Positions 8,119 to 16,783 of a DNA stretch of 64,000 bases are shown in pieces. The stretch is from Akkermansiaceae bacterium. Lineage in GTDB: Bacteria > Verrucomicrobiota > Verrucomicrobiia > Verrucomicrobiales > DEV007. How positions within the stretch are numbered: the first letter of the stretch is position 1; each line of letters begins with the position of its first letter. Made by a program: the position numbers and the translations under genes. The notes under the pieces were generated by a model. That model was not told the DNA's origin. It made no database searches and was given only the letters and a program-made list of their open reading frames with translations. The DNA lies in NCBI GenBank assembly GCA_024233085.1, contig JACKQC010000010.1:127188-191187 (forward strand), in the 5' to 3' direction.

Positions 8119-9258
8119 TTACTCCTTTTCCCCGCCGTTTTCGGCAACCGGTTCGGTCCCCTCGGCCGGGGCGCCCGCCACCGCGGATGTCGCCCCTTCT
8201 CCCGCCTTTCCCTCGATCCGCGCCAGCATGGCGTCGAACTGCTCGAAGGCCTTCCCCGCAAAGTATTCCCGCTGCCGCATGTCCTCCCGGCGATCTCCGG
8301 AGATGGTCTCCCACCGCCCCTCCACCATCGACTTCAGCTTCAGCACCTGGTACTGGCGCATGCAGTGCCGCATCAGCGCCTGGTGCTCCCGGATTTTCGC
8401 GGCGGACGGCTCCTCTCCCGCCGTCTTCCAGTCTTCCTGGTCGAGGAAAAACAGGTTCATCGCCGCCATCGTGGCCGTCAGCCAGGCGGAGGGATCCGTG
8501 TCCTCCCGGCGAGCCTCCCCGATGGTGTGTCGCGACACGAGCCGCGCATGATCCCGCGCCAGGGGCGTCGCCCGCAGTTCGTGGATCGTCAGAAACAGGA
8601 AGTAGCCGTTGTAAACACCGTAGTCGGTCGGATCCATCCGATAGGCGTTGAGAAACTTCCGCTCGATGTCGCCGGCGATCGCCTTCCGATGCAGTTCGGA
8701 GATGCCGCGTGGATTGGTGCGCTCGTAGCGCGCGTGGGACATTTCGACGATCCCGTCCTTCATTTCCCCGATCCAGTCCGCCACATCGAATCCATGGCCG
8801 TGCTCGTGCCCATCGTGGTCATGATCGTGATCGTGCTCCCCGCCGGACTCGCCATGATCGTGAAACTTCTCGCATCCCGGAAAATGCTTCTCCCCGCTTT
8901 CCGCCAAGCCCTCCCCCGCTTCGGCGTGATCGTGGTCGGCGTGATCGTGGTCGTGGTCGGCGTGGGCTTCCGCTTCGTGGTCGTGGTCGTGGTCGGCTTC
9001 GCAATGGCCGTCCGCGCATTCCGGCCCATGGACGTGCCCGACCGGATTGACCTGTTCCACGCCGATGTGCCAGACCTGATTGATCGTGTCCTGCGACAGC
9101 CGCGCCAGCAGCCGTCCGTAGGCCGAACGCTGGATGGCGAAGGGATTGCGGTGAAAACGGACGCTATCGTCGTCCCGCCCGCGCAGGTTTCCCCCGCCCA
9201 CCGCCGTCAGGAGCAACCCGAGCGCGGCGGCGACGATGGCAAAGGTCGAGGTTTTCAT
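8119..9258 (-). CDS. Exported His/Asp-rich protein of an ABC-exporter operon
   Basis: A 379-residue protein from the ATG at 9258, which overlaps the permease stop as ATGA. A hydrophobic signal (about 5-22) suggests export. Residues about 70-170 are crowded with His in HxH and DHDHDH patterns plus two Cys (PECADGHCEAD), a typical metal-binding or metal-buffering stretch. The remaining 200 residues look helical and contain MRHCMRQYQVLKLKSM; I do not recognise the fold. Translational coupling to an ABC permease and ATPase suggests a metal-related accessory or cargo-handling role, perhaps for zinc, copper or nickel. The metal and the direction of movement cannot be read from sequence. Confidence 0.75.
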   Translation of the reverse strand: MKTSTFAIVAAALGLLLTAVGGGNLRGRDDDSVRFHRNPFAIQRSAYGRLLARLSQDTINQVWHIGVEQVNPVGHVHGPECADGHCEADHDHDHEAEAHADHDHDHADHDHAEAGEGLAESGEKHFPGCEKFHDHGESGGEHDHDHDHDGHEHGHGFDVADWIGEMKDGIVEMSHARYERTNPRGISELHRKAIAGDIERKFLNAYRMDPTDYGVYNGYFLFLTIHELRATPLARDHARLVSRHTIGEARREDTDPSAWLTATMAAMNLFFLDQEDWKTAGEEPSAAKIREHQALMRHCMRQYQVLKLKSMVEGRWETISGDRREDMRQREYFAGKAFEQFDAMLARIEGKAGEGATSAVAGAPAEGTEPVAENGGEKE

Positions 9259-10016
9259 TTTTTCTCGCGGAAAAGGAGGCACGAAGCGGCCGCCATCAGG
9301 AGCGCCAGACCGAACAGATAGGCCGTGATGTTCCAGAAGGCCCCGCCCGCCAGGCTGCCGAGCTTGAAGACCAGCCGATTGGTCAGGTCCGCCAGGTGAT
9401 AGTGCGGCGACACCACGTAAAGGAAATCGAACAGCGGGCTTCCCGTCTGCGACAGGAAGAAATCCAGATACCCGATCCCGAAAAGGCCATAGAGGGCGAC
9501 GCAGGTCGTGATGACGTAGGCCGCCGTGGCGTTGATGCGCGTGCCGAGCGCCACCGCCAGCATCGTCAGGGGCGCCACCACCAGCAGGAACAGCCAGGCA
9601 TACTGCAGGTTGGTCGTCACCCACATCTTCGCCTCGACCCGGTCGCCCGGCATCGCGAAGATCAAGCAGATCGCCACCACGAGGGCGAGAAAACCGGCGA
9701 AGAGCGTCAGCACGCTCAGCCAGATCTGGCCGATCTGGGAAAGCCGGCCCGTGCCGAGCGTCTTGAGATACTCCAGCACGCCCTGCGACGCCCACTTGTC
9801 CCCGAAGGAGGCGGCCTGGTAAAAAAGCCAGCCCAGAGCCAGCAGCCAGAGCATGCTCCAGGCCGTCTGCGCCCGCGCCGGCTCGATGAGCTGGGGTTTC
9901 TCCTCCCACGGCGTCATCAGCGGCAGGAACACCGGCAGCAGGGCGAAGAGCACCAGGAAGATCGCGAAGGTCTTTCGCGTCACGATGGTCGTCAGGGTGA
10001 GCTTGTAGAGATTCAT
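9255..10016 (-). CDS. ABC-2-type transporter permease
   Basis: A 253-residue integral membrane protein starting at the ATG at 10016 (MNLYKLTLTTIVTRKTFAIF). It has about six hydrophobic helices and ends in LLFREKK. The layout matches ABC-2-type export permeases, in which a first helix follows a short amphipathic start and a large outer loop follows. An upstream extension to 10073 is unlikely because it would read through the short repeats at 10049-10080. The gene sits between its ATPase (153 bases upstream) and the His-rich protein, with which it shares an ATGA stop/start. It probably forms a homodimer with the ATPase; the substrate is unknown. Confidence 0.8.
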   Translation of the reverse strand: MNLYKLTLTTIVTRKTFAIFLVLFALLPVFLPLMTPWEEKPQLIEPARAQTAWSMLWLLALGWLFYQAASFGDKWASQGVLEYLKTLGTGRLSQIGQIWLSVLTLFAGFLALVVAICLIFAMPGDRVEAKMWVTTNLQYAWLFLLVVAPLTMLAVALGTRINATAAYVITTCVALYGLFGIGYLDFFLSQTGSPLFDFLYVVSPHYHLADLTNRLVFKLGSLAGGAFWNITAYLFGLALLMAAASCLLFREKK

Positions 10017-10048
10017 GGCGATGGAAGGGATCAAAAACGGGGCCGACT

Positions 10049-10080
10049 CAACAGGGTTGTGCCAGGGACCCAACAGGGTT
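10049..10080. repeat. Two direct copies of the CAACAGGGTT element, 22-bp spaced
   Basis: CAACAGGGTT occurs at 10049-10058 and again at 10071-10080 in the same orientation, with GTGCCAGGGACC between. It lies in the gap between the ABC ATPase and the permease. It is one of seven sites of this repeat family in the window; the others are at 13994, 30076, 34880, 42071, 47862 and 57142. Confidence 0.8.
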
Positions 10081-10136
10081 AAGCGCGGAATTCGGTTTTT
10101 TCGGATTCGAAGGCGGACGATCGGAAGAGTTCGCGA

Positions 10137-10164
10137 AAATTCGTGTCCGTTCGTGGTTCAAAAC
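10137..10164. repeat. TTCGTGTCC-type short repeat, copy 1
   Basis: AATTCGTGTCCGTTCGTGG, followed by TTCAAAAC, lies just after the stop of the ABC ATPase gene. A close relative stands at 63946-63984. The shared core is TTCGTGTCC, a variable G or A, then TTCG[TC]GGTTC. It is noncoding and intergenic at both places, which fits a small dispersed repeat. Confidence 0.5.
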
Positions 10165-10169
10165 GGACC

Positions 10170-10844
10170 TCAATTCAGCGATTCCCGGGTTTCGAACCAG
10201 TCGAGCGCCCCCTCGACTTCGAGTTGGCGGATCTCGCCGTCACTGATCAGCACCGCGCTCTCGGCTTTCAGAGTCGGTTCGTCGGGATGCACGCACACCA
10301 GCCGCACGATGTTCTCGCGGTTTTCGTTCCAGATCGCGTCCACCTCGTCCCGCACATGGAAATCGAGCCCGGAAAACGGCTCGTCGAGGAACAGCACCTG
10401 CGACTTCCCATCCGTCGCGCGGGTCTCGGCCAGGATGAGCGTGACCTTCTGCCGGTTGCCCTTCGAGAGCTTGCCGTAGGGCTTTTTCACGTCGAGTTCC
10501 AGGCGCCCCGCGTAGCCGAGCGCCCGCTCCAGAAGACCGTTCCGAAAAAACGCGGCGAAAATCTGCTTCGAATTCAGCTCCGGATCGAAGCGCAACTCCT
10601 CATCGATGTACTGAACCTGGCCCGTCACGCCGAAGGCGCCTCCGATCGGCGGAATGAGCCCGGACAAGGTTTTGAGCAGCGTGGTCTTGCCGCGGCCGTT
10701 GCGGGCCAGCAGCAGATGGCGTCCGCTCGGGAGCCGAATCTCGGCCTTCGCTTCGGCAAGCCGGACCTCCGTGGCGCCGCCGTGAAACCGGCGGGCGGGA
10801 TAGCCGATGGTGAGTCCCTTCTGGATGGCAATTTCAGGGTGCAT
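10170..10844 (-). CDS. ABC transporter ATP-binding protein
   Basis: A 224-residue ABC ATPase. The P-loop reads ARNGRGKTT, in which the usual first Gly is Ala. The signature is KLSKGNRQKV, Walker B is VLFLDEPFSGLD, and a switch His lies in LVCVHPDE. The protein is shorter than most exporters' ATPases, with a compact helical domain. It is the first gene of a three-gene run (ATPase, permease, His-rich protein). The 179-base gap before it is AT-rich and should carry the promoter. It would power the permease encoded at 9255-10016. The altered P-loop Gly and the atypical signature LSKGNRQ point to a divergent subfamily. Confidence 0.85.
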   Translation of the reverse strand: MHPEIAIQKGLTIGYPARRFHGGATEVRLAEAKAEIRLPSGRHLLLARNGRGKTTLLKTLSGLIPPIGGAFGVTGQVQYIDEELRFDPELNSKQIFAAFFRNGLLERALGYAGRLELDVKKPYGKLSKGNRQKVTLILAETRATDGKSQVLFLDEPFSGLDFHVRDEVDAIWNENRENIVRLVCVHPDEPTLKAESAVLISDGEIRQLEVEGALDWFETRESLN

Positions 10845-11023
10845 CTTTAAGCGAGATAGTCAGGAATCATTAAATTTATCGGCCCTCTCTAATTATGGCA
10901 ATTATTAAATTTAAAAAATTTTAAGATTTTTAGCGAATTTTTTAAATCTCTTCCAATCCTTTTCCGCCGTCACTCCCCTCACTTTTCTCCTCCCTGCCCC
11001 TTGACTCCCTCGATACCAGCGTC

Positions 11024-12823
11024 TTATCGGATTTCCTCCAAGGTCAGCAGCCAATCTTTGAAGAAAACCGGCGGCAACTGCGCCGGGTGTTCCAGTGGCG
11101 GGGTGTGGACCGAAACGCCTCGCGATTTCCACTTCGCCCCGGCTGGAAGCGGGTTTCCCTCGTCATCGACCGGCACCGTGTAGTCTCCGGAGCCCATTTC
11201 GTGAACTTCGCCCTCGATGCGGATTCCGCCCGGCGCCGGAGCGAAATCGATCTCGCCGGCAAAAAAGGAGACGGCCGGATGACAGGGAAGGTTCTCGGGC
11301 CATCCCTGGGGCGTCCGTTCGCTCGCGTGGGTGTTCACACTGCCGTCGAACTGAAGCCCGAGGGCCGTGACGAGCGAAAAGCCTTCCGGAAACGCCGTCA
11401 GGTCCGCACTTTCCGCGACCCGGACGACGATCCCCTCGGCGAGCGACGCCACCGACTCGTCCGCGAGCACGCACAGCGAGCGATTCACCTCCGACCCGGC
11501 CGCCTCGGGCAGGGAATTCAGGAAGGCGGGCAGCTTCGGCGGCATGACCACGAGCGCTTCGCGGCCATCCTCCAGTCGCCGGGTCTGAAAGGGCAAGTCG
11601 GCGGCCCCGGCCCCCGATTCGGGCCAGTTTTGCCCGCGCCGCAGCTCGATCCGGCCCCATTCCTTCTCGCCCGTCGCGCGAAAGTCGAGCGCCAACGCGG
11701 TGGGCACGGGTTCGTCCGGGCTTTTCAGCTCGAGGATTCGCAGCCGCATCGCGCATTGGCCGGCGCCGGTGCTGTAGGCATTCCAGCCAACCGGCGAGAT
11801 GCGGGTGATGTCCACGCCCTCTTCCTCGGCCAGGTGGAGAAATTCCGAACCCGCCGGCAGGGCCAGCCGCGCCGCCCGAATCGACCACGGCGCCGAGGTC
11901 GCGCGCCGGGGAAACCCGTCTTCATCCCGAATGACCAGGTCCGCCGCCGCCATGCCCGAGTCCAACCGCTCCAGCAGATCGAACCCCCGCCGCCGCGGCG
12001 CCCGGACCGGCACCTCATACAGGGACAGCAGGAATCGGCGCGATCGCGAGCCTGGCGTGGCGCCCCGGCCCTCGAAGCGGTCGAAATTCACCCCGAAAGC
12101 CCACCAGTTGCGGCGGGCCACGAATTTCCCCCCCGTTCCGGGCAAGCCGTCGAGTTTCACCCGCGGCCGGTCGATGAGATTGTAATTCGGAAAAGCCCCG
12201 GGCTCGAGCGCCACGCCGTTTTCCCAGCCCGCCACAAGGGTTTTCGCCGGTGAGAGCAAGGGGTATTCCCCCTCCGAAAATCCCTCGACCTCCGCCGGAG
12301 CGAGCGGCGCGGGCAACTTCATTCCCAGAGACCGGTCGAAAAGCAACTCGGTCTGATCGACCGTGCCGGGGTTGAGAAAGTCGAAGCGATTCGGCACCAG
12401 GGGCGAGACCAGCTCGTCGATCCCCAGCAGGGCGGAAGCGCCCGTGTTTCCCGAGACCCAGGCGCGGCCGCCGTCGATTCCCAGCTCCTCGGGAGCGATC
12501 GCCCCGGCGCCGGAATCCTCCAGAGCGGTGGCGAAAACCGCCCGCCACGAATGCCGCTCCCGATCGAGGGCGGAGCCCTCCCTCATGCTGCTGACCAGGA
12601 CCTTCGGCAGCTCGTGGAGCACCGCCCGCAGCATGCCGTCCTCGCGATGGAGATCGTCCATTCGCGCCTGGACGCGGCCCTGCATTTCCAGCGCCCGCGT
12701 GTTGCGATGGTAAATGTAGGTCGTGCCGGCCAGCACAATCACCGCCAGACCGCCGACGATGGGCAGCGACACGTAGGCCCGGCGACGGCGGTTCGCGGCG
12801 GTGAGGGTCGGTCGCGTTTTCAT
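11024..12823 (-). CDS. Cassette 1 K protein (large PilX/GspK-like component)
   Basis: A 599-residue protein from the ATG at 12823, which overlaps the W1 stop as ATGA; an apparent longer frame to 13066 overlaps W1 and is rejected. A basic start (TAANRRRRAYVSLP) precedes one membrane helix (to about residue 35) and a large soluble domain. It shares with K2 and K3 the blocks RRNWWAF, LSLYEVP, WNAYSTGAGQCAMR and, at the end, LPPVFFKDWLLTLEEIR. In type II secretion and type IV pili the third minor pseudopilin (GspK/PilX) is likewise the large one and lacks Glu5. The K label here follows that logic and gene order, not proven homology. It is the shortest of the three K proteins. Confidence 0.7.
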   Translation of the reverse strand: MKTRPTLTAANRRRRAYVSLPIVGGLAVIVLAGTTYIYHRNTRALEMQGRVQARMDDLHREDGMLRAVLHELPKVLVSSMREGSALDRERHSWRAVFATALEDSGAGAIAPEELGIDGGRAWVSGNTGASALLGIDELVSPLVPNRFDFLNPGTVDQTELLFDRSLGMKLPAPLAPAEVEGFSEGEYPLLSPAKTLVAGWENGVALEPGAFPNYNLIDRPRVKLDGLPGTGGKFVARRNWWAFGVNFDRFEGRGATPGSRSRRFLLSLYEVPVRAPRRRGFDLLERLDSGMAAADLVIRDEDGFPRRATSAPWSIRAARLALPAGSEFLHLAEEEGVDITRISPVGWNAYSTGAGQCAMRLRILELKSPDEPVPTALALDFRATGEKEWGRIELRRGQNWPESGAGAADLPFQTRRLEDGREALVVMPPKLPAFLNSLPEAAGSEVNRSLCVLADESVASLAEGIVVRVAESADLTAFPEGFSLVTALGLQFDGSVNTHASERTPQGWPENLPCHPAVSFFAGEIDFAPAPGGIRIEGEVHEMGSGDYTVPVDDEGNPLPAGAKWKSRGVSVHTPPLEHPAQLPPVFFKDWLLTLEEIR

Positions 12824-13389
12824 TCGGCCAGTCCCGCGTAGGAGATTTCCTCGCCATCGGGCCCCGTCATCGTGATCCGGAGCACCCCGTCCGCGTCGTG
12901 AAAGTCCACTTCCGCCGCCTTGGACGAGAGCACCCACTCCGCCTTGTTTTCCCAGTCCTCGCGGCGCACGTAGTAGTTGAGGTAGCCCGTCCGCTGCTCG
13001 CCGGGTTTTTCGAAGGCCAGCACGGCCTCGATGAGGCGATCGTCCGGCGCCCGGAAGCGAATCCACAGCGCCCGACCGGGCTCGAGGCCGTTTTCGGGAC
13101 TCTCCGCCCGGAAGGCTTCGCCGCGGTTCGCGTGAACCCGATAGGCGTCCACTCGGGAAAACAGCCGCGACAACATGCCGTTGATGGCCGGCGCGTCATT
13201 GACGATGAAATCGAGCCTCTCCGTCTGCCGCACGAAGTCGACGTGCTGCTTGAGCATCATCAGCACCCCACCCGCGAACACCAGGCCCGCCGCCAGACCG
13301 ATCGTCATCTCGGTCAGCGAAAACCCGGTCTGCCCTCCTCCCTGGAAGCGAATTCTCATTGTCTGGCGTTTTCCTCCTCCCGGTTTCAA
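12820..13389 (-). CDS. Cassette 1 W prepilin (PilW/GspJ-like)
   Basis: A 189-residue prepilin with the cleavage site GQTG/FSLTE (Glu at +5) and a hydrophobic helix. The start may be the TTG at 13389, which overlaps the V1 stop as TTGA, or the ATG at 13359, which gives the usual short basic leader MRIRFQGGGQTG. Conserved W-type blocks are DAPAINGMLSRLF followed by YRVH, and the ending GPDGEEISYAG. W2 and W3 have the same blocks. It should be processed by a prepilin peptidase and inserted in the inner membrane as a minor pilin or pseudopilin, working with V1 and K1. Confidence 0.78.
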   Translation of the reverse strand: MKPGGGKRQTMRIRFQGGGQTGFSLTEMTIGLAAGLVFAGGVLMMLKQHVDFVRQTERLDFIVNDAPAINGMLSRLFSRVDAYRVHANRGEAFRAESPENGLEPGRALWIRFRAPDDRLIEAVLAFEKPGEQRTGYLNYYVRREDWENKAEWVLSSKAAEVDFHDADGVLRITMTGPDGEEISYAGLAE

Positions 13390-13889
13390 GGGCCGCGCGG
13401 AAAGGTGCGGGATTTCACATACTGACGGCCCGAAATTTCATAGGTGAGAAAGGACTCCAGCTTCCACGAGCGCGGCGTGTCCGGCTCCGGGTCCACGTCG
13501 TCGAAAGCGTCCGCCTCCGCCCGTTTTGTCCGCACCAGCCAGGCCTTCACCGGCTTCCGGCCCGGGAGCTTGCCGATGGTCACCTCCTCCCGCGCCGTTC
13601 GCGGGTAGGTCGGCCAGTCGGACTCGGGCGTGTCGATGGCCTCGTAGGGAACCTGCCGGGCGAAGGCCACCTCCCGCGTCAGGTAGGCGTCCGACATCGT
13701 CTGCACCACCGTCCAGTGCTGCCCCTGGGCCGCGAGCACCGAGGAGCGCAACTGGAGCATCGCCAGGATCAGCAAAGCGCCGAGTCCGAGGCAGATCTCA
13801 ATCAGCGCCGCGCCCCGGCGACTTCCGCGTCCCGATGCGACCCCGGCGGACGGCCGGAAAGCTCGGGAAATCTGGACGGCGCTTTTCAT
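13386..13889 (-). CDS. Cassette 1 V prepilin (PilV/GspI-like)
   Basis: A 167-residue prepilin with a long basic leader, cleavage site SRRG/AALIE (Glu at +5) and a hydrophobic helix. V-type blocks shared by all three cassettes are QHWTVVQTMSDAYLTRE, VPYEAID, SDWPTYP, a KLPGRKPVKAWLVRT strand and the ending YVKSRTF. It is the first gene of cassette 1, following K2 after a 152-base gap that holds an AT-rich tract and a CAACAGGGTT element. Whether it has its own promoter or is read from cassette 2 cannot be told. Confidence 0.78.
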   Translation of the reverse strand: MKSAVQISRAFRPSAGVASGRGSRRGAALIEICLGLGALLILAMLQLRSSVLAAQGQHWTVVQTMSDAYLTREVAFARQVPYEAIDTPESDWPTYPRTAREEVTIGKLPGRKPVKAWLVRTKRAEADAFDDVDPEPDTPRSWKLESFLTYEISGRQYVKSRTFPRGP

Positions 13890-13993
13890 AAAGGATCAAA
13901 CTCACGATTTCAGTCAAAATACCTTAATATGAAATTTATGTAAATTATAATTTTTTACAAAATGCCGGTATGAAAGAATTCGGCTCTTCCATT

Positions 13994-14026
13994 CAACAGG
14001 GTTGGGTCCTCCTCCTTACCCTGTCG
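13994..14026. repeat. Inverted CAACAGGGTT element downstream of K2
   Basis: CAACAGGGTT at 13994-14003 faces an imperfect inverted copy TACCCTGTCG at 14017-14026, with 23 bp between unit starts. It lies just past the K2 stop, where a terminator for the cassette 2 operon would be expected. Confidence 0.6.
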
Positions 14027-14041
14027 GATGACCGGCGATAA

Positions 14042-16198
14042 TCACGGCGAGGTCGTGCCGCTTCCAGATCCAGAGCTTCCAGAACCTGAACTCGTGGTTC
14101 CGTCTCCAGAGCCAGAGGTTCCGCTCCCCGAACTCGTGGTTCCATCTCCAGAGCCGGAAGTCGAGTCGGGTGGCGGAGTGTAGCCGCCACCATCCGAATT
14201 GCCGCCCTGGATGGGATGGATTTCCTCGACCATGACGAGCCAGTTTCGCAGGGTGACCGGCGGCAGTTCGGCGGGGCTGCGAATTTGTCGGAGATCGGCA
14301 AAGATTCGGGAATTATCCACCGTTTCGTAGGTGCCGGCCCGCAGGTCGAGCGGGTGAAAGGCGAGGTAATCGCCCTCGGCGAGGGTGCCAACCTGACCGG
14401 AGAGTTCGACCGGACGCGTCTTCAGGGTGGTGCCGTAGCGTTTCTCGGGCGCGAAGATCGATACCGGCGGATAGAAGACGGTTCCCGCCGGCAGCCCGGC
14501 GCCGGCCGGCGGCGCGGCGGGCACGATGTTGAAGTCGTCGATGAAGTAGAGGCGCATGTTCGTCACCAGCGAAAAGCCCCGATTGAAGGCGGTGAAATCC
14601 GAGCACCCCTGCAGGACGACGACCGCCTCGGTCTCGACGGTGGGAAACTCGGGTTCCTTGATGTCGGGATCGCGGGTGGGATCGAGGGTGAGGACCACCG
14701 AGTTGTTCACCTCCAGCGGCGAGGCCCCCTGGGCGGCCAGCCAGTTGGCGAAACGATCGATGAAGAAATCCAGTCCCTTGCGGCCGTTTTCCAGATGCCG
14801 GGTCTGAAAGGGCACCACGTCGCCCCCGGTCTCGGTGGGATAGGGCCAGTTGACCCCGCGCTCGAGGACGAAGACGCTGTCCGTCCCTCCTTTCTTGAAA
14901 TGGATATCGAGCCGGGTCGGCCGCTGGTCATCGACCGACTCGACTTCGGTCACCACCACCCGCATGGCGCATTGGATCGCGCCGGTCGAATAGCGGTCCC
15001 AAGGGGTCGGGGAGATGGTGTTCGCCTCCGGCGCCGCGGGCAGCTTGTAGAAATCCAGACCGCGATTGATCGGAACGAAGGCGACGCGCCCGGAATTCGC
15101 CGACAGCGAGGCGCCGTAGGTGTCGGAGGCCCGGTGGGCGTATAGGGACTCCCGGACGCCGAGCTGGTCGAAGTCGCTCCGGAGCGTTTCCCCCCGCGAA
15201 CTGGTGCCCGACCCGAGATTGAGCCCGCGCCGGCCGGTGAAGGTGCCGTTCGGCAGGGAGAAAAAGGCGTCCGTTTCCAGGATGCCGGCGGAAACGCTTC
15301 CGTCGATGGAGATATTCGTCCACGAGGTGCCGTTTTCGTGGCGTCCCACGGACATGTAGGTCTCGGCCGAGATCGGCAACTGGCTGGGGAATTCGTAGAT
15401 GGAAAGCACGTAGTTTTTCCGGACCGTCGGGGCGATGGCATTGCCCTGGGCCTGCCGGCCAAAAGTCAGCGAAAAGGCCCACCAGTTGCGTTTCGCGATG
15501 AAGGGACTGCCGGGCGCCATGTAGCCGAACTGGACATTCGGGTAAGGGATGCGGTTGAAGAGCGGGTGCTGCGCCACGCTCAGGTCGCCCTGGGTGTTCC
15601 AGATGGACGAAAAGGTCTTCTGGTTGGTGACGACGGGATAAAGCCCGTCATCGGTCGCGACCCCGGCGGGCGCCTCGAGCGGATCGGGCAGACGATCCTG
15701 GAAATGCGGGTCGAAAAGCAGATCGGAATTTCCCGAAGTGCCGGAGCTGACGAAGCCGGCGCCGGTTCCCAGCGCGCGGACGAAGCCGGCCGCCTGCCCG
15801 AGCGATCCGTCGCCGGGGTTGGCGATAACGACGTCCTCGAGGCCGAGGCCCTCGACGAGATTCGCGCTGACGGCCGCCTCGGCGTTGGCCACTTGGATGG
15901 CTTCATTGAAAATCGTCTCCCAGCGCAGCGACGTCTCGCGGTTGCGGGAGTCGTTGCGCATGGTGTCGATGGCCTTGTTCGGCACGATGGCGATGAGCGC
16001 CCGCAGGAGCGCGTCTTCTTTTTCGGTGTAATCGACGCGGATCTGCGACCGTTTTTCGGAATCGTGGGCGGTCACGCCGCTCCGGTAGGTGAAGAGCATG
16101 CCGAAGAGCGTCACCATGCCGACGATCGCCACCAACGCCATCGAGGCGTAACCGGCCTGGAGCCGGCGGCGGCGGGCGATTCGTTGCTGCGTTTTCAT
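14042..16198 (-). CDS. Cassette 2 K protein (large PilX/GspK-like component)
   Basis: A 718-residue protein with a basic start, AGYASMALVAIVGMV membrane helix and a long helical stretch containing KEDALLRALIAIVPNKAIDT. K-type blocks are KRNWWAFSLTFG, VLSIYEFPSQLP, WDRYSTGAIQCAMR and LPPVTLRNWLVMVEEIH. Residues from about 675 form a Ser/Gly/Thr tail with 14-residue repeats of the SGSGDGTTSSGSGT type (42-nt DNA repeats near 14060-14160), found only in this K protein. Such a tail could be a flexible exposed tip. Its start is 48 bases past W2, the one K gene without an ATGA overlap. It closes the six-gene A-B-C-V-W-K run. Confidence 0.7.
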   Translation of the reverse strand: MKTQQRIARRRRLQAGYASMALVAIVGMVTLFGMLFTYRSGVTAHDSEKRSQIRVDYTEKEDALLRALIAIVPNKAIDTMRNDSRNRETSLRWETIFNEAIQVANAEAAVSANLVEGLGLEDVVIANPGDGSLGQAAGFVRALGTGAGFVSSGTSGNSDLLFDPHFQDRLPDPLEAPAGVATDDGLYPVVTNQKTFSSIWNTQGDLSVAQHPLFNRIPYPNVQFGYMAPGSPFIAKRNWWAFSLTFGRQAQGNAIAPTVRKNYVLSIYEFPSQLPISAETYMSVGRHENGTSWTNISIDGSVSAGILETDAFFSLPNGTFTGRRGLNLGSGTSSRGETLRSDFDQLGVRESLYAHRASDTYGASLSANSGRVAFVPINRGLDFYKLPAAPEANTISPTPWDRYSTGAIQCAMRVVVTEVESVDDQRPTRLDIHFKKGGTDSVFVLERGVNWPYPTETGGDVVPFQTRHLENGRKGLDFFIDRFANWLAAQGASPLEVNNSVVLTLDPTRDPDIKEPEFPTVETEAVVVLQGCSDFTAFNRGFSLVTNMRLYFIDDFNIVPAAPPAGAGLPAGTVFYPPVSIFAPEKRYGTTLKTRPVELSGQVGTLAEGDYLAFHPLDLRAGTYETVDNSRIFADLRQIRSPAELPPVTLRNWLVMVEEIHPIQGGNSDGGGYTPPPDSTSGSGDGTTSSGSGTSGSGDGTTSSGSGSSGSGSGTTSP

Positions 16199-16246
16199 GG
16201 GAATTGGGGGGAGGTTTCGGGGTTGAAAGGCGTGCGGGCGCGTCCG

Positions 16247-16783
16247 TCACTGCGTGGTGCCCGAATAGGTCACCACCTCGTCGGCCGGTCCGGTGAGGCG
16301 CATCAGAAGGATGCCGGTGTCGTCCGAAAACTCGACGTCGGCCACCCGGCCGCTGATGGTCCAGTCGGGATCGGCGGCCCAGCTCCCGGAGTAGCGGTAG
16401 AGGTTCAGTTGCGGCTCGCCGTCGATCGTTTCGAAGGCGATGACGCTCTGGTCCAGTTGGCCGCTGGGGTTTCGAAAGACCAGCCGCACCGCCCGGCCTC
16501 CGGCGTTGACGGCATTGGTGCCGGCGAAGGCGTCCACCGGCGAGGAGTGAATGCGATAGGAAACGGCCTTGGAAACCAATTGCGTGACCAGGGAGTTGAT
16601 CTGCGGAGCCTCCTCGCGCAGGAACCGGAAATCGCTCACGATGGTCATGAACGAGGTGTGGTAACCCAGAAGCATCAGCGATCCGGTCGCCACCAGCATC
16701 GTCACCGAGACGGCGACCGTCATCTCCAGCAAGGAGAATCCGCGCCTCCAGAATCCGAGTCTGTGGGGAATCCTCTTCATCAC
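16247..16783 (-). CDS. Cassette 2 W prepilin (PilW/GspJ-like)
   Basis: A 178-residue prepilin with leader FWRRG/FSLLE (Glu at +5) and a hydrophobic helix to about residue 38. W-type blocks are EAPQINSLVTQLVSKAVSYR, FETIDGEPQLNLYRYSG and the ending GPADEVVTYSG. Its start overlaps the V2 stop as ATGA, so the two are probably made in fixed ratio. The head is short and lacks Cys. It is likely a minor pilin or pseudopilin that assembles with V2 and K2. Confidence 0.78.
   Translation of the reverse strand: MMKRIPHRLGFWRRGFSLLEMTVAVSVTMLVATGSLMLLGYHTSFMTIVSDFRFLREEAPQINSLVTQLVSKAVSYRIHSSPVDAFAGTNAVNAGGRAVRLVFRNPSGQLDQSVIAFETIDGEPQLNLYRYSGSWAADPDWTISGRVADVEFSDDTGILLMRLTGPADEVVTYSGTTQ

Noticed and set aside
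8790..9025. Short repeats resembling a CRISPR array or satellite
   Set aside because: The repeats are codon-level His/Asp runs in frame in the His-rich gene, with no constant repeat length and no spacers.
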